64,000 bases of DNA from Mucilaginibacter sp. UR6-11 (lineage in GTDB: Bacteria > Bacteroidota > Bacteroidia > Sphingobacteriales > Sphingobacteriaceae), in NCBI RefSeq assembly GCF_020880695.1, contig NZ_JAJIWO010000002.1, positions 62,001 through 126,000 of the forward strand. The letters are read 5' to 3'. Positions within the stretch are counted from its first letter, which is position 1; every line of letters starts with the position of its first letter. The position numbers and the translations under genes are program-made. Positions 6,708 through 16,203 of this stretch are shown here, piece by piece. The notes under the pieces are model-generated. The model saw nothing but the letters and a program-made list of their open reading frames with translations, had not been told where the DNA came from and did not search any database.

Positions 6708-8426
6708 TTATTTTTTGCCTTGTTGCGCACTTTGATAAGCTGCAATACCACTATCTAAAAATTTCAGGTAGCTATCTACATCATAATCAGCAGGCGAGGG
6801 CGGGATTGGTTTGCCATCTTTGCCGGTAAGTATATTACCGTCACTATCCATTAAAACATATAAAGGCTGCGAATTGGCATTAAATCGCGACGCTTCCAGA
6901 TCGCTCCACTTACCGCCCAGGGTAGTAATCCTTTTGCCACTATAAGTTGAAGTAAATTGCGCCGATGGTTCAAGCGCAGTCTTATCATCAACTACCAGCT
7001 GCAATAAAACATAATCGTTTTTTAAGCGGTTAAACACCCGCGGGTCAGACCATACGTTAGCCTCCATTTTACGGCAGTTTACACAGTTAAACCCGGTAAA
7101 ATCTATCATTATCGGTTTATGCAATTCTTTTGACACCTGCAGGGCCTGGTCATAATCATACCAGGCATCTAATCCGCGGGTTTTTATGCGCGTATAGTTG
7201 GCTTCGTATTTTTTTACGAGAATTGACTGTTTAGTCGGCCCGGTTTCTGCACTTCCACCTGCCGGCAGTTGTGACAGGTCAAAATCCTGCGTAGCCATTG
7301 GCGGTAAAAACGCGCTGATAGATTTTAACGGCGCTCCCCATAAACCGGGAACCATATAAATTACAAAGGCGAAAACGACCACCGAGAAAAAGAAACGCGG
7401 GATAGATACGTGCGGAACGTCGCTATCATGCGAAAATTTGAGCTTACCCAACAGATACATGCCAAGCAATATGCCCAGGGCTATCCATATAGACAGGAAG
7501 ATCTCGCGGTCAAACCAGTTCCAGTGATAGGCAAGGTCTACGTTCGACAGGAATTTTAAAGCGAAAGCGATCTCCAGGAAACCCAAAACCACCTTAACGG
7601 TGTTTAACCACCCGCCTGATTTTGGCAATGATTTTAAAGCCGACGGAAACAGCGCAAACGCCGTAAACGGCAACGCCAATGCTGATGAAAAACCAAGCAT
7701 GCCAACTGCAGGTGCCAGCCTGTCGCCTTTTGAGGCAGCTTCAACCAATAACGTGCCTATAATTGGCCCGGTACATGAAAATGAGACCACAACCAGCGTT
7801 GCCGCCATAAAGAATATGCCGGCCATGCCGCCCTTATCAGCATTTGCATCCAGCTTGTTGCCTAACGAGCTGGGCAGCGTGATCTCAAATGCACCCAAAA
7901 AGGAGATACCAAACACCACCAGCAACAGGAAGAAGAATATATTAAATATGCCGTTTGTTGCTAATGCATTAAGCGCATCTGATCCAAACACCGCCGATAT
8001 CATTACCCCCAAAGCAACATAAATCACAATTATAGACAAGCCGTACAGTAAGGATTGCCCGATACCCCGGGCCCTTGAGCCCGCCTTCTTTGTAAAAAAA
8101 CTAACCGTTAGCGGCAACAGCGGATAGATACACGGCATAATTACCGCGGCAAATCCGCCTAAAAAACCTTCGATAAATATCTGCCAAAGGGTTTTGGGTT
8201 TTTCTGTAACCGGCGCGGCCACAGTAGTTGCTGCCTTTGCTACAGTTGCCTGGTGCGCTTTTTTTTGCGTGGCTATGCTATCAGCAGCGGTGGGAATGCT
8301 GGTAAACGTTACCCCGCCTGTATCGGCAGATTGCGCTCTTACCGGCTTTACGCCAACCAAAAAAAACATCGCCGTAAGGCATATAAAAAAAACGGTCCTG
8401 CCAAATAGGTTTTTAGTAATTGCCAT
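6708..8426 (-). CDS. dsbD: Thiol:disulfide interchange protein DsbD (membrane and thioredoxin domains)
   Basis: A 572-residue inner-membrane protein that passes electrons from cytoplasmic thioredoxin to periplasmic thiols. After a signal/TM segment comes a CcdA-like membrane domain (about residues 85-340) with the two redox cysteines in AVIMPCIYPLLP and SFSCTGPIIG. A periplasmic thioredoxin domain (about 430-560) carries the CxxC site FNCVNCRKME. The N-terminal DsbD-alpha domain is missing and is encoded by the gene immediately upstream, so DsbD is split here. It is the third gene of a birA-dsbD-alpha-dsbD operon. Confidence 0.93.
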   Translation of the reverse strand: MAITKNLFGRTVFFICLTAMFFLVGVKPVRAQSADTGGVTFTSIPTAADSIATQKKAHQATVAKAATTVAAPVTEKPKTLWQIFIEGFLGGFAAVIMPCIYPLLPLTVSFFTKKAGSRARGIGQSLLYGLSIIVIYVALGVMISAVFGSDALNALATNGIFNIFFFLLLVVFGISFLGAFEITLPSSLGNKLDANADKGGMAGIFFMAATLVVVSFSCTGPIIGTLLVEAASKGDRLAPAVGMLGFSSALALPFTAFALFPSALKSLPKSGGWLNTVKVVLGFLEIAFALKFLSNVDLAYHWNWFDREIFLSIWIALGILLGMYLLGKLKFSHDSDVPHVSIPRFFFSVVVFAFVIYMVPGLWGAPLKSISAFLPPMATQDFDLSQLPAGGSAETGPTKQSILVKKYEANYTRIKTRGLDAWYDYDQALQVSKELHKPIMIDFTGFNCVNCRKMEANVWSDPRVFNRLKNDYVLLQLVVDDKTALEPSAQFTSTYSGKRITTLGGKWSDLEASRFNANSQPLYVLMDSDGNILTGKDGKPIPPSPADYDVDSYLKFLDSGIAAYQSAQQGKK

Positions 8427-8427
8427 A

Positions 8428-8880
8428 TTATTTACCTAACGGGATAACAAAATTCACATCCTCTGGCGGCAGGCACTTAGAGTCGTTACAGGTCATATAC
8501 TCCAACTGGCCCTTTATTACCTTTACTTTAGGCGATTTTAATTTTATTTTTTGCTGAAAAACAACCTCATGCTCAAAAAAGCTCACATCCATATTAAATG
8601 CTTTTTCAAATCTTGTTACGGGTTTTGGTTCGGCAGGTTTACCTGCCAGTGTATAATCTTTTGATTTGGCAAAAGTAAACGCCGTTTTTATAGGCCCGCC
8701 ATCTTTTACATTTTGCGAATAAATATGCCAGCCATCGGCTATTGATGCTTTCAAAAAAACCGTTACGGTTGTAGGGCCCGTCTTTTTAGCGGCGTATGAC
8801 CATTTTACCGGCGTTAAAATCTGCGCGTACGCGCCCGCTGTTAAAAACAACGCGGCTATTATTGCAAATACTTTTTTCAT
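8428..8880 (-). CDS. Stand-alone DsbD-alpha-type (DsbD N-terminal) periplasmic domain
   Basis: A 150-residue exported protein with a signal peptide (MKKVFAIIAALFLTAGAYA) and one immunoglobulin-like domain matching the N-terminal domain of DsbD. The redox pair is seen in MTCNDSKCLPPE near the C-terminus, and the conserved DGWHIYSQN motif near residue 50. It would take electrons from the thioredoxin domain of DsbD, encoded one base downstream, and deliver them to periplasmic substrates. The one-base spacing implies balanced expression. Confidence 0.9.
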   Translation of the reverse strand: MKKVFAIIAALFLTAGAYAQILTPVKWSYAAKKTGPTTVTVFLKASIADGWHIYSQNVKDGGPIKTAFTFAKSKDYTLAGKPAEPKPVTRFEKAFNMDVSFFEHEVVFQQKIKLKSPKVKVIKGQLEYMTCNDSKCLPPEDVNFVIPLGK

Positions 8881-8886
8881 TGGATG

Positions 8887-9657
8887 TTAGTTGTTTAAAA
8901 ATTTTATCTCTTTTAAGTTATACGTGCTTTCCTTATTGTTTTGGTTTATTACCAACAACCCGTTTTCTTTTACACCGATAATTTTACCCTCAAATTCGAC
9001 TTCGGATACCTTAAAACGTTTAATTTCATTAAATCCATATAGCCGGGTTAAATAAGTATTTCTGATCAGATCTGTTTTCCCTGCCTTTAAATTAAGGTAA
9101 TAAGCCTCAATGTTGTTGCAAATGTCTGCTAATATAGCCTGTAAATCGTAATCCTTCTGCAATATCTGTTTTATAGACGTGGCGTTGCCTGCTCCGTCAG
9201 GGAAATTCTCCTGGTTAATATTCAGTCCTATGCCAATTATGGCGCTTTTTAGCTGGTTACCCTGCAATAAGTTCTCAATGAGCATGCCGCCTAATTTTTT
9301 ATCGCCATAATAAATATCGTTGGGCCATTTTATTTTAAGCTGGTCGCCCAGCAATGGGTACAGCGCGTCGTAAACCCCTAAGCTTATGGCCCGGGTAAGA
9401 TCAAACTGATCTGCAATAGCCAAAAAAGAGGGTTTAAGCAAAACACTAAAAGTTAAGTTTTTGCCGGGCTCTGCATGCCATTTATTGTTTTGCTGGCCCC
9501 GGCCGGCAAATTGTGTTTCTGCCATAATGACCGTTCCTTCAGGCAATGGCTTGGAATTTGACAATAAGTTTTTAAGGAAATTATTAGTCGAGTCAACTTC
9601 TTTTAATGTCAGTAAATTTTGTCCGACGAATAATCCTGAAAATATGTTATTTTGCAA
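8887..9657 (-). CDS. birA: Biotin--[acetyl-CoA-carboxylase] ligase
   Basis: A 256-residue biotin protein ligase without the N-terminal HTH repressor domain (group I). Seen: EVDSTNN, the GRGQQNNKWH biotin/ATP loop (GRGxxxR/K type), the IKWPNDIYYGDKKLGGMLIE catalytic core and GIGLNIN. I chose the TTG at 9657 (reads MQNNIFSGLF): a TAGTTTTG promoter box at 9688-9695 lies upstream of it, and the more distant starts fall within or before that box. It is the first gene of an operon with the split DsbD and is divergent from rsfS. Confidence 0.93.
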   Translation of the reverse strand: MQNNIFSGLFVGQNLLTLKEVDSTNNFLKNLLSNSKPLPEGTVIMAETQFAGRGQQNNKWHAEPGKNLTFSVLLKPSFLAIADQFDLTRAISLGVYDALYPLLGDQLKIKWPNDIYYGDKKLGGMLIENLLQGNQLKSAIIGIGLNINQENFPDGAGNATSIKQILQKDYDLQAILADICNNIEAYYLNLKAGKTDLIRNTYLTRLYGFNEIKRFKVSEVEFEGKIIGVKENGLLVINQNNKESTYNLKEIKFLNN

Positions 9658-9687
9658 TGTTATAATAATGCTAGACTCAAAAACGTT

Positions 9688-9695
9688 CAAAACTA
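9688..9695 (-). promoter_or_regulatory. birA -7 promoter box (TAGTTTTG)
   Basis: A TAnnTTTG match on the minus strand in the birA/rsfS intergenic space. Predicted transcription starts about 25 bases before TTG 9657, which supports that codon as the birA start. Confidence 0.5.
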
Positions 9696-9705
9696 ATTCT
9701 TTTTG

Positions 9706-10080
9706 ATGGTAAAAAATAAAGCTACCCATGAATCCGCCTATATTTCTGAATTAGCCATTCATGGCATACAGGAAAAAAAGGGAAATGATATTGTCAGGTT
9801 AGACCTTCGCAACTTACACAGTTCAGTGACAGACTACTTTGTAATATGTCATGCAGACTCGACCACACAGGTTAAAGCAATTGCAAACAGTATTGAGGAA
9901 GAGATATACAAAGCGCTAAAGCAGGACCCCTGGCGTAAAGAGGGCCTTGAATACGGCGAGTGGATATTATTAGATTATATAAATGTAGTGATACACGTTT
10001 TCCGTACGGATAAGCGTGAATATTATGGCGTAGAAGATTTGTGGGGAGACGCCGAGATAAAAAGTTATAAAAGCGCCTAA
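9706..10080 (+). CDS. rsfS: Ribosome silencing factor RsfS
   Basis: RsfS (Iojap/DUF143) binds uL14 and blocks subunit joining under nutrient limitation. The 124-residue protein has the family core ISELAIHGIQEKKGNDIV, SSVTDYFVICHADSTTQV, the KQDPWRKEGLEYGEWILLDY stretch and VVIHVFRTDKREYYGVEDLW. ATG 9706 is preferred to the overlapping TTG one codon upstream. ftsH starts 51 bases downstream on the same strand; rsfS-ftsH adjacency is common in Bacteroidota. Confidence 0.95.
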   Translation: MVKNKATHESAYISELAIHGIQEKKGNDIVRLDLRNLHSSVTDYFVICHADSTTQVKAIANSIEEEIYKALKQDPWRKEGLEYGEWILLDYINVVIHVFRTDKREYYGVEDLWGDAEIKSYKSA

Positions 10081-10131
10081 CACGCTGCATAACTTATAAA
10101 TGTTATATTATAAGTGAGATTTAAACAGGAA

Positions 10132-12240
10132 ATGGAAGACAAAAAATTGGAAAAACCAAAACCGATACGCAAAATACCCAATAAACGAATAGCCCCCAAG
10201 CCACCGAAATTTAACTTTATGTGGTTATATGCCGTTGCTATAGCCGGTATATTAGCCGTTGCGCTTTATTCAAATAACGGTACTGCTTCACAAATTGATT
10301 TTAAGCGTTTTGAAACCGAAATGCTTAAACCGGGTGATGTTGATTATGTAGAGGCTTATAAAAATGGCGATTATCTGGTTGCTGATGTACACATTAAAAA
10401 GGACAGCTTAAAAAAACCGCAATATGCCGAGGTGGCAAAAGCGCAACAGCGGTTTGGCGCTACCGGCAATGATCCGCAGTTTACTTTTACTGACGCCTCG
10501 TTCGAGAGTTTGAAGCAGTCAATAAACAACGCGCAAAAAGATGTGCCGGACAATCAAAAGGTAAGTATTAAATATGTACCCCATGACAGCCTTTTATCCA
10601 ACGGCTTGGTGCAGAGCGTAATCATGATTGTATTATTCGCAGCGGTGCTGATGTTTATTATGCGCCGCATGAGTGGTGGCGCAGGTGGCGGACCGGGCGG
10701 ACAGATCTTTAATATCGGCAAATCAAAAGCTACGCTGTTTGATAAAGAAGCGCAGGTATCTGTAACCTTTAATGATGTTGCCGGACTTGAAGAAGCCAAG
10801 CAGGAGGTTATGGAGATTGTTGATTTCCTGAAGAACCCTAAAAAATATACCAACCTGGGTGGTAAAATACCTAAGGGCGCCTTATTAGTAGGCTCGCCGG
10901 GTACCGGTAAAACATTGCTTGCAAAAGCCGTTGCCGGCGAAGCGCAGGTGCCTTTCTTCTCTTTATCAGGATCTGATTTTGTGGAGATGTTTGTTGGTGT
11001 TGGTGCATCACGGGTACGTGATTTATTCCGTCAGGCAAAAGACAAAGCGCCCTGTATCATTTTTATTGACGAGATCGATGCCATTGGCCGTGCCCGTGGT
11101 AAAAACAATATCGTTGGCGGTAATGATGAGCGCGAAAACACCCTGAACCAGCTATTGGTTGAGATGGATGGTTTTGGTACCGACTCGGGCATCATTATCC
11201 TTGCCGCAACAAACCGCCCGGATGTACTGGACTCGGCTTTATTGCGCCCGGGACGTTTTGACCGCCAGGTATCAATAGATAAACCGGATTTGATAGGCCG
11301 CGAGCAGATCTTCAAAGTGCATTTAAAACCGGTTAAACTGGCCGAAGGTGTTGACGCTAAAAAACTGTCGGCACAAACCCCTGGTTTTGCCGGCGCAGAA
11401 ATTGCCAACGTTTGTAATGAAGCAGCGCTTATTGCTGCCCGCAAAAACAAAGAGGCCGTTGATATGCAGGATTTCCAGGATGCTATTGACCGTGTTATCG
11501 GTGGCCTGGAGAAAAAGAACAAGATCATATCTCCCGAAGAAAAACGCATTGTGGCTTACCACGAAGCAGGTCACGCTATTGCAGGCTGGTTCCTGGAGCA
11601 TGCTGATCCGTTGGTTAAGGTGTCTATCGTTCCGCGTGGCGTTGCCGCGCTGGGTTATGCGCAATACCTGCCTAAAGAACAGTTTTTATACACCATTGAG
11701 CAGTTGGAAGACGGTATGTGTATGACGATGGGTGGCCGCGTTGCAGAAGATATCACCTTTGGTAAAATATCAACCGGCGCACAGAATGATTTGGAGCGTA
11801 TCACCAAACTATCTTACGCCATGGTTACTATCTATGGTATGAATGAAAAGGTTGGTAATGTGTCCTTTAATGATACCCAGGGCGAGTACCAGTTTAACAA
11901 ACCATACTCAGAAAAAACATCAGAATTAATTGATAACGAAGTGCGCAACCAGATTAACCAGGTTTACGCACGTACCAAGCAATTGCTGTTAGATAAACGC
12001 GAGGGCCTGATCAAACTGGCTGACAAGCTGTTGGAAAAAGAAATTCTGTTCCAGTCGGATCTTGAAGAGATCTTAGGCAAGCGTCCGTTTGAACACCGTA
12101 CCACTTATGATGAATTTGTAAACGGTGTGGCAGAATCTAACCAGGAGCCCGCCGCGCAGGGAATAGCCCACGAGGGTGTGGTTGACCACTCCGGAACTTT
12201 TGAAAGAAACCCGGAAGAAAAAGAAGCCAGCGGCGAATAA
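10132..12240 (+). CDS. ftsH: ATP-dependent zinc metalloprotease FtsH
   Basis: A membrane-anchored AAA+ protease for quality control of membrane and regulatory proteins. The 702-residue protein has two TM segments (about residues 28-48 and 165-185), Walker [11 protein letters not shown], Walker [13 protein letters not shown], the second region of homology with RPGRFDRQ, and the zinc site HEAGH with the downstream Asp ligand. I chose ATG 10132 over the GTG at 10114, which would add six residues. A strong terminator follows immediately. It is probably co-transcribed with rsfS. Confidence 0.97.
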   Translation: MEDKKLEKPKPIRKIPNKRIAPKPPKFNFMWLYAVAIAGILAVALYSNNGTASQIDFKRFETEMLKPGDVDYVEAYKNGDYLVADVHIKKDSLKKPQYAEVAKAQQRFGATGNDPQFTFTDASFESLKQSINNAQKDVPDNQKVSIKYVPHDSLLSNGLVQSVIMIVLFAAVLMFIMRRMSGGAGGGPGGQIFNIGKSKATLFDKEAQVSVTFNDVAGLEEAKQEVMEIVDFLKNPKKYTNLGGKIPKGALLVGSPGTGKTLLAKAVAGEAQVPFFSLSGSDFVEMFVGVGASRVRDLFRQAKDKAPCIIFIDEIDAIGRARGKNNIVGGNDERENTLNQLLVEMDGFGTDSGIIILAATNRPDVLDSALLRPGRFDRQVSIDKPDLIGREQIFKVHLKPVKLAEGVDAKKLSAQTPGFAGAEIANVCNEAALIAARKNKEAVDMQDFQDAIDRVIGGLEKKNKIISPEEKRIVAYHEAGHAIAGWFLEHADPLVKVSIVPRGVAALGYAQYLPKEQFLYTIEQLEDGMCMTMGGRVAEDITFGKISTGAQNDLERITKLSYAMVTIYGMNEKVGNVSFNDTQGEYQFNKPYSEKTSELIDNEVRNQINQVYARTKQLLLDKREGLIKLADKLLEKEILFQSDLEEILGKRPFEHRTTYDEFVNGVAESNQEPAAQGIAHEGVVDHSGTFERNPEEKEASGE

Positions 12241-12255
12241 ATTATAATCACCGAA

Positions 12256-12301
12256 AGTCCTTAGCTAAAAGTTTTTTAACCCAACGCTAAGGACTTTTTT
12301 A
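12256..12301 (+). terminator. Rho-independent terminator after ftsH
   Basis: A perfect 10-bp stem AGTCCTTAGC / GCTAAGGACT (12256-12265 and 12286-12295) is followed by a run of Ts. It ends the rsfS-ftsH transcript. Confidence 0.85.
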
Positions 12302-12309
12302 TTTTATGC

Positions 12310-12317
12310 TATTTTTG
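12310..12317 (+). promoter_or_regulatory. -7 promoter box (TATTTTTG) of the LUD gene
   Basis: A TAnnTTTG match between the ftsH terminator and the LUD-domain gene, predicting a 5' UTR of about 17 bases. Confidence 0.5.
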
Positions 12318-12339
12318 ACGCAAAGCTCAAAAACCAATA

Positions 12340-12978
12340 ATGAGAGACATCACTACATCAAAAGAGAAACTGCTTAAAAAGATACGCCAGGCATTGTTAG
12401 AGAAAAGGGACAATCCCTACCCTAATTTAGAGAACCTGCCGATGTATCCGCCTGCGCCCGACAATCTGGATGTAATGTTTGCCGAAGAATTTATGGCCGT
12501 ACAGGGCCAGTTTGCCTTTTGCGAAGACGAGGTACAGTTTATTGAAACGCTTTTAGAACTGGCCGAAAAACGTAACTGGCGCAAAATATACTGTTGGGAA
12601 CCGGCCCTGCAGGAAATACTGTCGCGCTACGAATATCCGTTTTTTGAGACGGATAAAGATTTTGAACAGGCCGAAGTTGGCTTTACCCTTTGTGAAGCGC
12701 TGATTGCCCGCAATGGCAGTATCATGCTGTCAAACGCTAATGCGGCGGGCCGCAGGCTAAGTATATACCCTGGGGTACACATCGTGCTGGCTTACACCTC
12801 GCAACTGGTGCCTGACCTTAAAGACGGCTTTGCGCTGATCAAAAAGAAATATGGCGCCCACATGCCATCCATGATCTCAAACGTTACCGGCCCAAGCCGT
12901 ACCGCCGATATTGAAAAAACCCTGGTGTTAGGCGCACATGGCCCTAAAGAGCTGTTTGTATTTTTACTGGAGGGATAA
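12340..12978 (+). CDS. LUD-domain protein (LutC/YkgG family)
   Basis: A 212-residue LUD-domain protein. The family includes LutC of the LutABC lactate oxidase, but many Bacteroidota members stand alone and have no proven role. Seen: EEFMAVQGQFAFCEDEVQF, the AEVGFTLCEALIARNGSIML core and ISNVTGPSRTADIEKTLVLGAHGPKEL, the conserved SRTADIE...G.HGP signature. No LutA or LutB gene is nearby, so the lactate role is not supported by context. It has its own promoter and follows the ftsH terminator. Confidence 0.85.
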   Translation: MRDITTSKEKLLKKIRQALLEKRDNPYPNLENLPMYPPAPDNLDVMFAEEFMAVQGQFAFCEDEVQFIETLLELAEKRNWRKIYCWEPALQEILSRYEYPFFETDKDFEQAEVGFTLCEALIARNGSIMLSNANAAGRRLSIYPGVHIVLAYTSQLVPDLKDGFALIKKKYGAHMPSMISNVTGPSRTADIEKTLVLGAHGPKELFVFLLEG

Positions 12979-13007
12979 AGGTATCTCCGCCGGGCGCGCC
13001 ATGCTAA

Positions 13008-13406
13008 TTAGTCAACCGAAGGATACATACTCGTGATCAAAGTGCGTAATGACAATTCAACCAATACGCCAAGGCCAATGCCGATGGTGTAGCTGGCCAG
13101 GTCACCAATAAAAAAAGTTTCTCCCAGCAGTACTTTGCCTAAAAATGTCTGGCGTAAATTATCAATCCAGGGGGCGCTGTAAAGCTGGCTAAACTCGGTG
13201 GCGTAAGCGTAAATTAAGCTTACTATTATGGTAAATGTTAGTGGCTTTTGTATAAATATAAACCGCATTAATAAAAAAACGGCTAATCCCCATAAAATAT
13301 CACCAACAAATAAAGGGACAACGGTGGACGATAATTCGCGCGAGACCAGGCCGGCAACCACCGTCATTAAAATAAGGATCAAGTAAATTAAGCGCGCTTT
13401 TAGCAT
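13008..13406 (-). CDS. DUF2809-type membrane protein
   Basis: A 132-residue protein with four predicted hydrophobic helices (about residues 5-22, 30-50, 58-72 and 100-120). The pattern SRELSSTVVPLFVGDILWGLAVF and YATEFSQLYSAPWIDNLR matches the DUF2809 family, whose function is unknown. It is convergent with the LUD gene, and a strong hairpin upstream separates it from the zinc-ribbon gene that precedes it on the same strand. Confidence 0.75.
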   Translation of the reverse strand: MLKARLIYLILILMTVVAGLVSRELSSTVVPLFVGDILWGLAVFLLMRFIFIQKPLTFTIIVSLIYAYATEFSQLYSAPWIDNLRQTFLGKVLLGETFFIGDLASYTIGIGLGVLVELSLRTLITSMYPSVD

Positions 13407-13452
13407 CGGTTAAATATATATATTTTAACACAGATGTAACCCTAATATATAC

Positions 13453-13489
13453 AAAAAGCGTCCGTCAAAATTAATGACGGACGCTTTTT
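13453..13489 (-). terminator. Strong terminator after the zinc-ribbon coiled-coil gene
   Basis: A perfect 15-bp stem, AAAAAGCGTCCGTCA / TGACGGACGCTTTTT with a 7-base loop, flanked by A and T runs so it would work on both strands. It terminates the gene at 13510-14259 before the DUF2809 gene. Confidence 0.85.
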
Positions 13490-13509
13490 GATATAGCTGT
13501 ATTGCCTTA

Positions 13510-14259
13510 TTATACGGTTGCAGTTTCTGCTTCAAGCGCCATTTGCTCATCAATCAGGATACGGCCGCAATGCTCGCAAACAATAACTTTTTTGCGTTGA
13601 CGGATATCAGACTGACGCTGAGGCGGGATCTGGTTAAAGCATCCTGAGCATGAATCGCGCTGGATGGTAACTACGGCCAGGCCGTTTTTAGCATTTTGAC
13701 GTAAACGGTTATAAGCAACCAGTAAACGCTCGTCGATATTTTTAACGGCTTTATCTGCTTGTGTTGTTAACTCGTTTTCATCTTTTTCAGTTTCGGCGGT
13801 AATGGTGCCTAACTCATCTTTCTTAGCCTGAAGGTCACTTTTGCGGGCTTCCAGATCAGCAAGCGCTTTTTCATAAACCTGGGTTTTTGAAGCGATCTCA
13901 AAACCAAATTCACGTATTTTTTTCTCACTTACCTGTATATCTAACCCTTGTATTTCAATCTCTTTCGAGATCGCATCATACTCGCGGTTGTTTTTTACTT
14001 CGTTAAGCTGGGCTTCATATTTCTTGGTATTGGCCAGCGCATCTTTGATCAGGTTTTTACGGGTAACAATATCATCCTCCAGATCATCCAGTTCGGCCTT
14101 GATTTTTTGTATACGGGTTTCCAAACCTGCAACATCATCTTCAAGGTCGGCAACTTCCATAGGTAATTCACCTCTTATCTGGCGAATTTTATCAATTTTA
14201 GTGTGGATGGTTTGTAATTCGTATAACGCTTTAAGCTTTTGTTCTACGGTTTGTTCCAT
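13510..14259 (-). CDS. Coiled-coil zinc-ribbon protein (CdsZ/DUF164-type)
   Basis: A 249-residue protein made of a long antiparallel coiled coil (about residues 10-180, rich in Glu, Lys and Leu) followed by a C4 zinc ribbon with the DSCSGCFNQIPPQ knuckle and VCEHCGRIL. This is the C4-type zinc-ribbon family; members have been linked to RNA or nucleic-acid handling and, in chlamydiae, type III secretion, but no role is proven here. It lies directly downstream of the Nif3 gene, an arrangement often seen in Bacteroidota. A TATCTTTG box lies about 45 bases upstream. Confidence 0.9.
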   Translation of the reverse strand: MEQTVEQKLKALYELQTIHTKIDKIRQIRGELPMEVADLEDDVAGLETRIQKIKAELDDLEDDIVTRKNLIKDALANTKKYEAQLNEVKNNREYDAISKEIEIQGLDIQVSEKKIREFGFEIASKTQVYEKALADLEARKSDLQAKKDELGTITAETEKDENELTTQADKAVKNIDERLLVAYNRLRQNAKNGLAVVTIQRDSCSGCFNQIPPQRQSDIRQRKKVIVCEHCGRILIDEQMALEAETATV

Positions 14260-14303
14260 TATTTTGACGGGATTTATACTTATTTCTTTTTATAAACGGA
14301 TGG

Positions 14304-14311
14304 CAAAGATA
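14304..14311 (-). promoter_or_regulatory. -7 promoter box (TATCTTTG) of the zinc-ribbon gene
   Basis: A perfect TAnnTTTG match on the minus strand in the 165-base gap after the Nif3 gene, so the zinc-ribbon gene probably has its own promoter. Confidence 0.5.
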
Positions 14312-14424
14312 CAACTTTTTTAAAATATTTTATAATTCAATTGTAAATTGCTGTTTTTCACCCTTCTAAACGGCGATATGCTCATGAACGCCTTATTTTA
14401 CCAAGGGAAAAACGGGGCAGGATC

Positions 14425-15522
14425 CTACATAAAATACTTAACCGGATTAGTATTAACACTGGTTAGCCGCAATGGCAGTTCGGCAAATTTTTCATGGATC
14501 AGTTCATGCAGCAGTTGTTGGGTAAACTGCTCGCTTTCAAAATGGCCGATATCGGCAATGATAATTTTGCCGTCTGCGTCAAAAAACTCGTGGTATTTAT
14601 AGTCGGCGGTGATAAAAATATCGGCGCCGGCAGCCATAGCCTGCTTTAACAAAAACCCGCCTGAACCGCCGCAAACGGCAACCTTTTTAATTGACTTACC
14701 GGTAAAAGCCGTGTGGCGTATTACATGCGCGTGCATTTTTTCTTTAAGGTGATATAAAAACTCTTCGGCGTCCATGGCCTGGTCCAGCTCGCCCACCATG
14801 CCGGCCCCTACCTGCTGGTGCTGATTGGTTAAGGCGTAAAGATCATAAGCAACCTCTTCATACGGATGCGCCAAAATCAGCGCCATTAATATTTTACTCT
14901 CCAGGTTGGCCGGATAGACGGTTTCTATGCGCGTTTCCTCTTCGGTATGGCGTATGCCTGGCTGGCCCACATACGGGTCGCTGTCTTCGTTGCCCTTAAA
15001 TGTGCCCGTGCCCTCGGCATTAAAGCTGCATTCGCTATAATTGCCAATGTTGCCGGCCCCGGCATGGAACAGCGCATTGCGCACCTGGTCGACATGGCTG
15101 GTGGGTACATAGGTAACCAGCTTTTTAAGTAAACCCTGTTTGGGCGATAAAATATGCGTATTCTCCAATCCCAGCGTTTCGCAAATTTTGGCGTTTACGC
15201 CGGTCATTACACTGTCTAAATTGGTATGGATGGCGTAAAGCGCAATATTATTACGGATAGCTTTCTCGACTACCCGCTCTACATAGGTTTTGCCGTTAAA
15301 TTTCTTTAATCCTTTAAACACAATGGGATGATGCGATACAATTACCTGGCAATTGGTGGCAATTGCCTCATCAACTACGGCCTCAATACAATCCAGCGAT
15401 ATTAAAACCTGGTGGATCTCCTGGTCGGGGTTACCAACAATAAGGCCGGCATTGTCATAATCTTCCTGGTAAGCCAGCGGGGCAATGCTTTCAAGATAGG
15501 TGGTAAGTTGGGATAGTTTCAT
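14425..15522 (-). CDS. Nif3-like dinuclear metal centre protein
   Basis: A 365-residue Nif3/YbgI-family protein that forms hexameric toroids with a dinuclear metal site. The start MKLSQLTTYLESIAPLAYQEDYDNAGL is the family N-terminus, so ATG 15522 is preferred to a longer reading. Metal ligands are seen in IVSHHPIVFKG, AIHTNLDS and the C-terminal DIGHFESEQ. The 365-residue length shows the extra PII-like domain (about residues 125-235) of the long subfamily. Enzymatic activity is unsettled in the family. Confidence 0.92.
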   Translation of the reverse strand: MKLSQLTTYLESIAPLAYQEDYDNAGLIVGNPDQEIHQVLISLDCIEAVVDEAIATNCQVIVSHHPIVFKGLKKFNGKTYVERVVEKAIRNNIALYAIHTNLDSVMTGVNAKICETLGLENTHILSPKQGLLKKLVTYVPTSHVDQVRNALFHAGAGNIGNYSECSFNAEGTGTFKGNEDSDPYVGQPGIRHTEEETRIETVYPANLESKILMALILAHPYEEVAYDLYALTNQHQQVGAGMVGELDQAMDAEEFLYHLKEKMHAHVIRHTAFTGKSIKKVAVCGGSGGFLLKQAMAAGADIFITADYKYHEFFDADGKIIIADIGHFESEQFTQQLLHELIHEKFAELPLRLTSVNTNPVKYFM

Positions 15523-15603
15523 TTTGAAAAAGGATTGCACGGGTGTTTGTTTGATTACACCGATGTTGGATAAAAGTACCAAAAATCCTATTAAACAAGT
15601 AAA

Positions 15604-15640
15604 GACGCAAATGTCTTTTGCGTCTTCACAGTTTCCAAAA
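15604..15640. repeat. GACGCAAA inverted repeat
   Basis: AAGACGCAAA and TTTGCGTCTT flank a short ATGTCT core between the Nif3 and TM2 genes, forming a stem of about 10 bp. It may act as a 3' hairpin for the TM2 transcript or be a copy of a dispersed palindrome; no strong T-run follows. Confidence 0.55.
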
Positions 15641-15675
15641 TATATAATAGATCGGGGTTTGGCCCCTACGGATGA

Positions 15676-16038
15676 TTAGTTACCCATTTTAGCAAGGTTA
15701 AAACTTTCGAAAGCCATTTTCTGGTTGTATTCATAGGCTAAAGTTTTGTGATTAACTAAGTCCATAATTGAACCTATAAAACACAAACCCACGGTAAACA
15801 GATACAATATACCCATACCTATTTGCCCGGTAATAAAACGTTGCAGGCCAGGTAACAAAAACAAACCGATTAAAGAAAATATCAACATGTCCTGCGGGCT
15901 TTTACGTTTGCCCGAGTAGATCATAAAGAAATATTTTTTTTGGTCGTCATTAAGCCCGGCGGTAGCTTGTTGTAAAACGGCTAATTCTTCTGTTGTAATG
16001 CCCGAAAGGTTCATATACGGATTTTGTTGCATATTCAT
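15676..16038 (-). CDS. TM2-domain protein
   Basis: A 120-residue protein with an N-terminal soluble part and a C-terminal TM2 domain: two hydrophobic segments (about 53-70 and 76-93) around LPGLQRFITGQIGMGILYLFTVGLCFIGSIMDL, with the conserved GxxRFxxG and the Asp at the end of TM2. TM2 proteins have no defined biochemical role. It lies beside two other small membrane-protein genes on the same strand. Confidence 0.85.
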   Translation of the reverse strand: MNMQQNPYMNLSGITTEELAVLQQATAGLNDDQKKYFFMIYSGKRKSPQDMLIFSLIGLFLLPGLQRFITGQIGMGILYLFTVGLCFIGSIMDLVNHKTLAYEYNQKMAFESFNLAKMGN

Positions 16039-16203
16039 GATGTTGGTTTTTAGTAATTGTTTTTATTTATACCCCAAAACTAATATAGAACTAAATATCG
16101 GCCTACGCAAAATGGGCAGGGCGGGTAAACAACTCGGTAAGCGCGGTAATTTGGGCGGTGAAAATGTATGGAGAAAGTGTGGGTATCGGTGAATCCTTCT
16201 GTA

